This document shows, piece after piece, positions 25,951 through 33,199 of a stretch of 64,000 nt of DNA. A program made the position numbers and the translations under genes. How positions within the stretch are numbered: the stretch's first letter is position 1; each line of letters starts with the position of its first letter. Below the pieces are notes generated by a model, which saw only the letters and a program-made list of their open reading frames with translations, did not search any database and was not told the DNA's origin. The stretch is from Actinomycetota bacterium (GTDB taxonomy: Bacteria > Actinomycetota > Acidimicrobiia > Acidimicrobiales > JAJPHD01), in NCBI GenBank assembly GCA_021325455.1, contig JAJPHD010000012.1, positions 1 through 64,000 of the forward strand, read 5' to 3'.

Positions 25951-27162
25951 CTAGTAGCGGCCCTGGCCCGAGCGGGACGAGCCGCCCCTAGGGCCGTAGG
26001 GGGCAGAGTCCAGCCAGGCACCGGCCCGACGGCCGGCCAGGGCCAGCCGGGCCGCCGCCAGCCGCTTGACGGCCAGGACGGGTCCCCGGCCCTGCATGTG
26101 CTCCAGGGCGGCCCCGGCCGCGGCCCGGTTGTACCGGGCGGCAGCCAGCCGGGTGCGGGCAAAGGCGTCCACCGCCTGGCGGGCCGTTCCGGGATCAGGT
26201 GCCTCGAGGCCCCGGCGGATGGACTCCGCCGCCGCCACGGCGTCGGCGATCCCGGAGTTCATCCCCCGGGCCCCGAAGGGGGCGAAGAGATGGGCGGCCT
26301 CGCCGACCAGCAGGACCCGGCGGCGGGGGTCGGTGAAGGCTCCGGCCAGGACCTGGAGGAAGCGGTAGGTAGAGACCCAGCTGACCCGGCCGGCGTAGCG
26401 GGAGGGCATCACCCGGGCCAGCCAGGCCCCCACGCCCTCGCCGGAGAAGTAGGAGGGGTCGTCTGCCCGCCGGCACTGCAGGTCCACCCGCCACCCGCCG
26501 GAGAAGGGCACGAGCAGCACGTTCCGGCCGCCCACACCGGGGTGGTGGTAGTGGAAGACCCTCTCCAGGGGCAGGGGGTCGCCCGGGTCCTCCTCCACGT
26601 CCACGATCACGAACGAGCGCTCTGACCGGCTCCCCGTCATGGCCACGCCGAGCGAAGAGCGGATGGCCGAGCGGCCCCCGTCGGCCGCTATGGCGTAAGG
26701 GGCCGACCACGAGGCCCCTTCGGCGGTCTCGAGCACGACGGCCTCCTCGGAGGAGGAGGCTCCGAGCACGGTGGTGTCCCACACCATCTCCACCCCGGCC
26801 CGCTTGCAGGCGTCGGCCAGCAGCCGCTCCGTCTCGGTCTGGGCCAGGCTGGTGAAGGGAGGGAGGAAGGAGGGGTCGGGCCGGGGATAGGAGCGCGAGA
26901 ACACCTCCCGCCCTCCCCAACAGGTGCGCTTGACCGCCCACACCAGGCCATGGCCGGCCACCTCCCAGCCGAGGCCGGTATGGATGGCCTCCAGGCGCTC
27001 CAGGGTCTCCCGGTGCACGTAGATGGCCCGACTGCCCACCCGGGGCCGGTCCTCGGGCCCGGCCTCCAGCACCGTGGCAGCCAAGCCCTGGGAGCGAAGA
27101 GCCAGGGCCGCGGCCAGGCCCACCGGGCCGGCCCCCACGACCAGGACCTGGCGCTCTTCCAT
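25951..27162 (-). CDS. FAD-dependent monooxygenase (second paralogue)
   Basis: A 403-residue group A flavoprotein. It has VLVVGAGPVGLAAALALRSQG at the N-terminus, AIAADGGRSAIRSSLG (DG motif, near residue 156) and VLLVGEAAHLFAPFGARGMNSG near 290. The last motif is GEAAH where GDAAH is nearly universal, a conservative Asp-to-Glu change at the FAD-pyrophosphate-binding residue. It lacks the C-terminal thioredoxin-like domain of the enzyme at 17038-18540. Its ATG touches the last base of mtnA, suggesting co-transcription. Substrate unknown. Confidence 0.78.
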   Translation of the reverse strand: MEERQVLVVGAGPVGLAAALALRSQGLAATVLEAGPEDRPRVGSRAIYVHRETLERLEAIHTGLGWEVAGHGLVWAVKRTCWGGREVFSRSYPRPDPSFLPPFTSLAQTETERLLADACKRAGVEMVWDTTVLGASSSEEAVVLETAEGASWSAPYAIAADGGRSAIRSSLGVAMTGSRSERSFVIVDVEEDPGDPLPLERVFHYHHPGVGGRNVLLVPFSGGWRVDLQCRRADDPSYFSGEGVGAWLARVMPSRYAGRVSWVSTYRFLQVLAGAFTDPRRRVLLVGEAAHLFAPFGARGMNSGIADAVAAAESIRRGLEAPDPGTARQAVDAFARTRLAAARYNRAAAGAALEHMQGRGPVLAVKRLAAARLALAGRRAGAWLDSAPYGPRGGSSRSGQGRY

Positions 27163-28169
27163 CAGCCCACCGCTTCAGGCCGCCCCACCAGGCGGGCCAG
27201 GGCCGGGCCCAGGGGCGGCTCCGCCACTCCGTCCTCGGTGACCAGTGCGGTCACCAGGGAGGCGGGGGTGACGTCGAAGGCGGGGTTGTGCACCGGCACC
27301 CCCTCGGGTGCCAGGCGGTGCCCGCCCAGCATGGCCACCTCCTCCGGCGGCCGCTGCTCGACCGGTATGGACGAGCCCTCGGGGCAGCCCAGGTCCACGG
27401 TGGAGGTGGGGGCCGCCACCAGGAAGGGAACCCCGTGGTGGCGGGCCAGCACGGCCAAGGGGTAGGTGCCGATTTTGTTGGCCACGTCCCCGTTGGCCGC
27501 CACCCGGTCGGCCCCGACCACCACGGCGTCGACCTGGCCGGCCGCCATGAGCGAACCGGCCGCCCCGTCCACCACCACCGTGGCCGGTATGCCCAGGCGC
27601 TGCAGCTCCCAGGCCGTGATGCGGCTCCCCTGGAGAACCGGGCGGGTCTCCTTGACCCACACCGACGGGCGCCGACCGGCCTCGTGGGCGGCCCGCACGA
27701 TGCCCAGGGCGGTGCCGTAGCCGGCGCAGGCCAGCGAGCCGGCATGGCAGTGGGTCATGACCCGGGCCCCCTCCGGAAGCAGGGAGGCACCGGCCGCACC
27801 CAGGCGGCGGTTGCGCTCCACGTCCTCCTCGGCCAACCTCTCCGCCTCGGCCAGGGGGTCCGGGGCAGCCAGGGCCCTCTTCACCCCCCAGGCCAGGTTG
27901 ACGGCCGTGGGGCGGGTGGCCACCAGCCTCCTGGCCGCTTCCGACCGGTCCTCCCCTGTGGCGGCAGCCAACGCCACCCCGAGGGCGCCAGCCACCCCCA
28001 GAGCCGGCGCACCCCGCACGACCATGGCCCGGATGGCGGCACAGAGCTCGTCGACCGTCCCCACCTCGACGAAGGCGAGCTCGGCGGGGAGCCGGCGCTG
28101 GTCCACCAGCCGCACGGCCCCATCGGCCCAGGCCACGGTGGGGGGGAGGGGATCCTCGGATTCTGGCAC
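27162..28169 (-). CDS. mtnA: S-methyl-5-thioribose-1-phosphate isomerase
   Basis: MtnA isomerises methylthioribose 1-phosphate to methylthioribulose 1-phosphate in methionine salvage. The 335-residue protein has VRGAPALGVAGALG near residue 50, THCHAGSLACAGYGTALG near 138 with the catalytic cysteine, KETRPVLQGSRITAWEL near 172 and GADRVAANGDVANKIGTY near 216 with the catalytic Asp. The usual THCNAG asparagine is His here. The GTG start follows TAGGGT by seven bases, so the transcript looks leaderless. No other salvage genes are adjacent. Confidence 0.92.
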   Translation of the reverse strand: MPESEDPLPPTVAWADGAVRLVDQRRLPAELAFVEVGTVDELCAAIRAMVVRGAPALGVAGALGVALAAATGEDRSEAARRLVATRPTAVNLAWGVKRALAAPDPLAEAERLAEEDVERNRRLGAAGASLLPEGARVMTHCHAGSLACAGYGTALGIVRAAHEAGRRPSVWVKETRPVLQGSRITAWELQRLGIPATVVVDGAAGSLMAAGQVDAVVVGADRVAANGDVANKIGTYPLAVLARHHGVPFLVAAPTSTVDLGCPEGSSIPVEQRPPEEVAMLGGHRLAPEGVPVHNPAFDVTPASLVTALVTEDGVAEPPLGPALARLVGRPEAVG

Positions 28170-28176
28170 CCTTCGT

Positions 28177-28182
28177 ACCCTA
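28177..28182 (-). promoter_or_regulatory. -10 box TAGGGT for leaderless mtnA
   Basis: Minus-strand TAGGGT, seven bases, then the GTG at 28169. It lies back to back with the -10 box of the divergent methyltransferase gene, nine bases away. Confidence 0.5.
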
Positions 28183-28191
28183 GGCGCCTCT

Positions 28192-28197
28192 TAACCT
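28192..28197 (+). promoter_or_regulatory. -10 box TAACCT for the leaderless PCMT-type gene
   Basis: TAACCT, six bases, then the GTG at 28204. The two divergent promoters here overlap almost completely. Confidence 0.5.
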
Positions 28198-28203
28198 GGC
28201 CGG

Positions 28204-29466
28204 GTGGCCACGGGGGACGAGGGCGACCACTCCGCCCGCCTGCGGGCGGCCATGGTGGCGCGCCTCTTCGACAACGGGGTCCTCCACGACCCGGCCGTGG
28301 CCGAGGCCATGGCCTCGGTGCCGCGCCATCTGTTCGTGCCCGAGGTCAGCCCGGAGGAGGCCTATCGAGACCAGGCCATACCCACCAAGGTCGTGGCGGG
28401 CGAGGCCGTCAGCTCCTCCTCCCAGCCCGCCATCATGGCCATCATGCTCGAGCAGCTGGATCCCCGGCCCGGTCAGCGCGTGCTCGAGATCGGCGCTGGC
28501 ACCGGCTACAACGCCGCCCTGCTGGCGCGGCTGGTGGGCCCTAGCGGATCGGTGGTGACGGTGGACATCGACGAGGACCTGGTGGAGGGGGCCAGGGCCC
28601 ACCTCGCCGCTGCCGGTCTGGCCGGGGCGCCGATCGAGGTGGTCTGTGCGGACGGGGCGTGGGGGTGGCCGCCCGGTGCGCCCTACGACCGCATCATCCT
28701 CACGGTGGGGGCCTCGGACCTGGCCCCGGCCTGGCTGGAGCAGCTCAGCCCCGGCGGCCGGCTCGTCCTTCCTCTGTCGGTGAGGGGGGTGCAGCAGTCG
28801 GTTTGCTTCGTCTGGGAGGGCGACCACCTGGTGAGCCTGTCCCTTCGTGACTGCGGGTTCATGCCCCTGCGGGGCGAGCTGGTCGGGCCGGAGCGACGCA
28901 TACCGCTGCCGGGTCATCCCGGGGTGAGCCTGCTGGTGCCCGACGCCAGGGACCTTGACCCCGAGGCCCTGGCCCGGGCCCTGGCCGGACCCTTCGAGGA
29001 CCGTTCCACCGGGATCGAGGCCGGAGGGGGGAGCCTGGCCAGCCTGGGGAGGTGGCTGGCCTTGCGGGACCCGGGCACGGCGCACCTGGTGGTCCACGGG
29101 ACGCCGGAGGAGCTGGCCGCCAGCCGGGTCCCCCCGCTGTTCGATTGGCCCGTGCCAGGTGGATGCCAGCGTCTGACGGTGTGCCTGCTGGGGCGGGCGT
29201 CCCTGGCCGCCCTCACCCGGGCCCCGGTCTCTGCGGCGCACCGTCGGCCCGCCCCGCTCACCGTGCGGGCCTGGGGGCCGGAGCCAGAGGCGGGGGAGTT
29301 GGCCCGTCGTCTCGAGGAGCATGCCGCCGCCTGGGACCGGAGCGGTCGCCTCACGACCGAGCACGTCCGCATGGCGGCCTATCCCCAGGGAGCCGAGGTC
29401 CCCGACGTCCCCGGGGCGGTGGTCGTGGACACCGGCCATGCCCGCCTGGTCGTGAAGGCGGCGTAG
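28204..29466 (+). CDS. PCMT-type (protein-L-isoaspartate O-methyltransferase-like) methyltransferase with long C-terminal extension
   Basis: A 420-residue protein. The first 220 residues form a PCMT domain: VPRHLFVPE near residue 40, AVSSSSQPAIMAIMLEQL near 75 and the SAM motif VLEIGAGTGYNAALLA near 95-110. The remaining 200 residues have no motif I recognise. E. coli Pcm is about 208 residues, so this is twice the usual size. Long actinobacterial relatives include methyltransferases of peptide-modification systems as well as repair enzymes. No precursor peptide is evident beside it. Confidence 0.75.
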   Translation: MATGDEGDHSARLRAAMVARLFDNGVLHDPAVAEAMASVPRHLFVPEVSPEEAYRDQAIPTKVVAGEAVSSSSQPAIMAIMLEQLDPRPGQRVLEIGAGTGYNAALLARLVGPSGSVVTVDIDEDLVEGARAHLAAAGLAGAPIEVVCADGAWGWPPGAPYDRIILTVGASDLAPAWLEQLSPGGRLVLPLSVRGVQQSVCFVWEGDHLVSLSLRDCGFMPLRGELVGPERRIPLPGHPGVSLLVPDARDLDPEALARALAGPFEDRSTGIEAGGGSLASLGRWLALRDPGTAHLVVHGTPEELAASRVPPLFDWPVPGGCQRLTVCLLGRASLAALTRAPVSAAHRRPAPLTVRAWGPEPEAGELARRLEEHAAAWDRSGRLTTEHVRMAAYPQGAEVPDVPGAVVVDTGHARLVVKAA

Positions 29467-29534
29467 GTGGACGGGCCTCGTGAGCCGGGGCGGACGCCGT
29501 TTCGCCCCGTGCCCCGGTGTGCTAAGGCTGGCTC

Positions 29535-31850
29535 GTGACCGACACGGCCCTCGCCCCCGCCCCGGCCGACCTGGAGGCCCTGGAGTCCATCCAGCGCCGC
29601 GTCCTGTGGCTCTCCACGGCAATGGTGCACGTTGCCAACCATCGGCCGCCCGACGGCTCGGGGATCAAGGTGGGGGGCCACCAGGCCTCGAGCGCCTCCA
29701 TGGTGAGCCTCATGACCGCCCTGTGGTTCTCCGCCCTGCGGGCCGAGGACCGTGTCTCGGTGAAGCCCCACGCCTCCCCGGTGCTGCACTCCATCAACTA
29801 CCTGCTGGGCTGGCTGGACCGCCGCTATCTGCCCACCCTGCGGGCCTTCGGGGGCCTGCAGAGCTACCCCAGCCGGACCAAGGACCCGGACCCGGTGGAC
29901 TTCTCGACCGGCTCGGTCGGCATCGGCGCCACGGCGGCGGTCTGGGCCGCCCTGGCCCGCCGCTACGTGGGGACCCATTTCCCGCTCGCCGAAGGAGGAC
30001 GGATGATCAGCTTGGTGGGCGACGCCGAGCTGGACGAGGGGGCGGTGTGGGAGGCGCTGGCCGAGCCGCTGGTGAGCATGCTCCCCGAGCTGGTCTGGGT
30101 GGTGGACCTCAACCGCCAGTCGCTGGACCGGGTGGTCCCCGGGGCCGCCGCCGGCGGGCGGGCGGGGATGCTCGCGGCGGCGGGCTGGCAGGTGATCACG
30201 GTCAAGTACGGCCGGTTCCTCGAGTCCCTGTTCTCCCTGGAGGGTGGCCCCGAGCTGCGCGACCGGCTCGACGGGATGGGCAACGGCGAGTACCAGAGGC
30301 TGCTGCGGTGCTCGCCGTCGGAGCTGCGGGCCCGGCTGCCGGGCCCGTCGGGGCCGCTGAGGAGCCTGGTGGACCAGCTGGACGACGCCTCCCTGCAGCG
30401 GGCATTGCGCGACCTCGGGGGGCATGACCTGGCCAAGCTGGCCTCGGCGTTCTCGGCAGTGTCGCAGGAGCAGCCCACCGTCATCTTCGCCCACACCATC
30501 AAGGGCTGGTCCCTGCCCACCGAGGGGCACCCGGCCAACCATTCGGCCCTCCTCAGCGAGGACCAAATGAGGGAGCTGGCATCGTCCCTCGGGGCTTCCT
30601 GGGAGGATCCCTGGGCCGGCTTCCCGCCGGGTAGCCCCGAGGCGGCCCTCTGCGCCTCGGTGGCTGCCCGGCTTGCTCGGGAGCAGGTAGAGGGGGCTGC
30701 GCCCCCTGCGGTGCCTACGTCCCTGGGCCGCTCGCACGCCGGGAGGGTGTCCACCCAGCAGGCGCTGGGCCGCTTCTTCCTGGACCTGCACCGGGCCGCT
30801 CCCGAGGTCGCCGCCAGGGTGGTGACGCTCAGCCCGGACGTGGCCTCCTCGACCAACCTCGGGGGATGGATCAACAAGGTGGGGGTGTGGTCGCCGACCG
30901 ACCGCCCCGACTGGTTCGAGGGCGACCGGGAGGCTCTGGTCCACTGGGTGGAGCGGGGGGCGGGCCAGCACATCGAGCTAGGCATCGCCGAGACCAACCT
31001 CGTGGGTCTCCTGGGCGAGCTGGGCGCCACGTGGAGCCGCCTGGGCCAGCCCCTGTTTCCCGTGGGCACCCTCTACGACCCCTTTGTGGGGAGGGCGCTG
31101 GAGCCGTGGTCATTCGGGATGTACGCCGGAGGCCAGTCGATCCTGGTCGGCACTCCCTCGGGCGTGACGCTGGCCCCCGAGGGGGGCGCCCACCAGTCGG
31201 TGGTCACCCCCTCCATCGGCCTGGAGCAGCCCGGGTGCGTGGCCTTCGAGCCCGCCTTCGGCAAGGACCTGGAGTGGGTCCTGCTTTCCTGCCTGTCCCG
31301 GCTGGGGCGGCCCGGGGGCACCTCGGCCTACCTCCGCCTCTCCACGCGCCCCATCGACCAGTCCCTGGCCCGGCTGCCTCCCGAAGGGAGCCCGGAGCGG
31401 GGGCGGCGGCGGGACCTGGTGCTGGCGGGGGGATACCGACTGGTGCCGGGCGACTCGCCTCCTCCCGTGGTGCTGGTGGGGATGGGGGCGGTCATGCCCG
31501 AGGTGCTGGCGGCGTGCAGCTCGCTCTCGTCGTTGCTGGGGCGGTCGCCGGCGGTGGTGTGCGTGACCTCCGCCGACCTCCTGTGGCGGGCGGCCCAGGC
31601 CCGCCGGGGCCTGGGCGAGGGGGAGTGGTGGGTGCTCGACTCCCTCTTCGAGCCGGGTGTGCCCATGGTGACGGTCATGGACGGCCATCCCCACACCCTG
31701 GCCTTCCTGGGGGCGGTGGCGGGCTCCCCGATCACCTGCTTGGGGGTGAGCGGCTTCGGGCAGTCCGGGGCGTTGGCCGACGTCTACCGCTACCACGGCA
31801 TCGATACCGACACCATCGTGGGAGCGGCGCTGGACCTGGTCGAGGGCTGA
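29535..31850 (+). CDS. AceE-like homodimeric 2-oxoacid dehydrogenase E1 (transketolase family)
   Basis: A 771-residue thiamine-diphosphate enzyme. Motifs near the N-terminus, GGHQASSASMVSLMTALWF and KPHASPVLHSINYLLG, and the cofactor motif GDAELDEGAVWEAL followed by VVDLNRQSLD resemble E. coli AceE, not transketolase itself. The C-terminal two thirds has the pyrimidine-binding region (ELGIAETNLVGLLGELG, where the Glu is the cofactor-activating residue). AceE proteins are about 890 residues, so this is a shorter form. No E2 or E3 gene is adjacent, and the natural substrate is uncertain. GTG start; a TAAGGC element lies six bases upstream. Confidence 0.75.
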   Translation: MTDTALAPAPADLEALESIQRRVLWLSTAMVHVANHRPPDGSGIKVGGHQASSASMVSLMTALWFSALRAEDRVSVKPHASPVLHSINYLLGWLDRRYLPTLRAFGGLQSYPSRTKDPDPVDFSTGSVGIGATAAVWAALARRYVGTHFPLAEGGRMISLVGDAELDEGAVWEALAEPLVSMLPELVWVVDLNRQSLDRVVPGAAAGGRAGMLAAAGWQVITVKYGRFLESLFSLEGGPELRDRLDGMGNGEYQRLLRCSPSELRARLPGPSGPLRSLVDQLDDASLQRALRDLGGHDLAKLASAFSAVSQEQPTVIFAHTIKGWSLPTEGHPANHSALLSEDQMRELASSLGASWEDPWAGFPPGSPEAALCASVAARLAREQVEGAAPPAVPTSLGRSHAGRVSTQQALGRFFLDLHRAAPEVAARVVTLSPDVASSTNLGGWINKVGVWSPTDRPDWFEGDREALVHWVERGAGQHIELGIAETNLVGLLGELGATWSRLGQPLFPVGTLYDPFVGRALEPWSFGMYAGGQSILVGTPSGVTLAPEGGAHQSVVTPSIGLEQPGCVAFEPAFGKDLEWVLLSCLSRLGRPGGTSAYLRLSTRPIDQSLARLPPEGSPERGRRRDLVLAGGYRLVPGDSPPPVVLVGMGAVMPEVLAACSSLSSLLGRSPAVVCVTSADLLWRAAQARRGLGEGEWWVLDSLFEPGVPMVTVMDGHPHTLAFLGAVAGSPITCLGVSGFGQSGALADVYRYHGIDTDTIVGAALDLVEG

Positions 31851-31882
31851 GGCCGGCCCCCAGCAGGCGGAAGCGGTCAACC

Positions 31883-31939
31883 GCTAGCGGGATGGTGGGC
31901 CGCTAGCAGGGTCGGTGGGCGCTAGTAGGGTCGGTGGGC
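31883..31939 (+). repeat. three tandem copies of an 18-19 base element ending at the hisS start codon
   Basis: GCTAGCGGGATGGTGGGC (31883-31900), then GCTAGCAGGGTCGGTGGGC (31902-31920) and GCTAGTAGGGTCGGTGGGC (31921-31939). The last two differ at one base. The third copy ends directly before the GTG at 31940 and contains TAGGGT, a possible -10 box. Confidence 0.7.
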
Positions 31940-33199
31940 GTGTCCCCCTCGTTCCAGGCTCCAGCGGGAACCCGCGACGTGCTGCCGCCCGAGTCGGCCC
32001 GCTGGGAGGCACTGGTGGACTGCTTCGCCCGGGTGGCCGGCCAGGCCGGGTACGGGTTGGTGCTCACCCCCCTCTTCGAGGAGGTAGAGGTGTTCGCCAG
32101 GGGGGTGGGGGAGTCCACGGACGTCGTGTCGAGGGAGATGTACGAGTTCGAGGACCGGGGCGGGAGGCGCATGGCCCTGCGCCCGGAGTTCACGGCCTCC
32201 GTGGTGCGGGCCTTCATCCAGTACCGGCCCACCACCCCGTGGAAGGTCTGGTACTGGGGGCCGGCCTTCCGTTACGAGCGGCCCCAGGCCGGCCGCTACC
32301 GCCAGTTCCACCAGGTGGGCGTGGAGGGGCTCGGGAGCGATGAGCCTCACCTGGACGTCGAGGTGGTGGCCCTGGCCTGGCGCTTCTACCGGGCCCTGGG
32401 ACTCACCAGGCTGCGCCTGGACTTGAACAGCCTGGGTGACGGGGTGTGCCGACCGGCCTACCGCTCGGCCCTGGTCGACTTCCTGGGCTCTCGCTCGGCC
32501 GAGCTGTGTTCGGAGCACCGGGACCGGTGGCAGCTCAACCCCCTGAGGGTCCTCGACTGCAAGAAGGAGGAGTGCCGGGCCGTTGCAGCCGGCGCTCCCC
32601 ACCAGCTCGACTACTTGTGCCAGCCTTGCTCCGACCACTGGGGCGCGGTCCTGGAGGGGCTACAGGCCATCAAGATCCCCTACGTGGTCCAGCCCAGGCT
32701 GGTGCGGGGGCTGGACTACTACACCAGGACGACCTTCGAGGTGGCCGCCGAGGCGCTCGGGACGGCTCAGGACGCCGTCGGGGGCGGAGGGCGCTACGAC
32801 GGCCTGGTCGAGGCGCTCGGAGGGCCGCCGACCCCGGCCATCGGCTTCAGCCTGGGCATCGAGCGGATCCTCCTCGCCTGTGACGCCGAGGGGGTGTTCG
32901 CCTCGGCCGGGAGCGAGTTGGCCGCCTTCGTGGTGGACGTCACAGGCGGGGCGGCGGCCTTGGCGATCACTGAGGAGCTGAGGGAGGCGGGAATCAGCGC
33001 TGATCGGGCTTTCGGGAGGCGGTCCCTGCGGGCCCAGCTCCGGACTGCCGACCGATCGGGGGCTGCCGTCGCCCTGATCGTCGGGCCGGAGGAGGCTGCG
33101 GCGGGGACCGTTCAGCTGAGGTGGTTGCGCTCGGACCGAGGTCAGGAGGAGATCGACCGGGCCAAGGTGGTCTCGCGGCTCAGGGAGGAGCTGGGATGA
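31940..33199 (+). CDS. hisS: histidyl-tRNA synthetase
   Basis: HisRS charges tRNA-His. The 419-residue class II synthetase has PAGTRDVLPPES at the N-terminus, motif 2 in YWGPAFRYERPQAGRYRQFHQVG near residues 110-132, the histidine-specific RGLDYYTRTTFE near 257 and motif 3 GFSLGIERILLA near 300. The anticodon-binding domain follows. I prefer the GTG at 31940. A GTG two codons earlier is also in frame but leaves no space after the repeat. The ATGA overlap with aspS indicates an operon. Confidence 0.94.
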   Translation: MSPSFQAPAGTRDVLPPESARWEALVDCFARVAGQAGYGLVLTPLFEEVEVFARGVGESTDVVSREMYEFEDRGGRRMALRPEFTASVVRAFIQYRPTTPWKVWYWGPAFRYERPQAGRYRQFHQVGVEGLGSDEPHLDVEVVALAWRFYRALGLTRLRLDLNSLGDGVCRPAYRSALVDFLGSRSAELCSEHRDRWQLNPLRVLDCKKEECRAVAAGAPHQLDYLCQPCSDHWGAVLEGLQAIKIPYVVQPRLVRGLDYYTRTTFEVAAEALGTAQDAVGGGGRYDGLVEALGGPPTPAIGFSLGIERILLACDAEGVFASAGSELAAFVVDVTGGAAALAITEELREAGISADRAFGRRSLRAQLRTADRSGAAVALIVGPEEAAAGTVQLRWLRSDRGQEEIDRAKVVSRLREELG

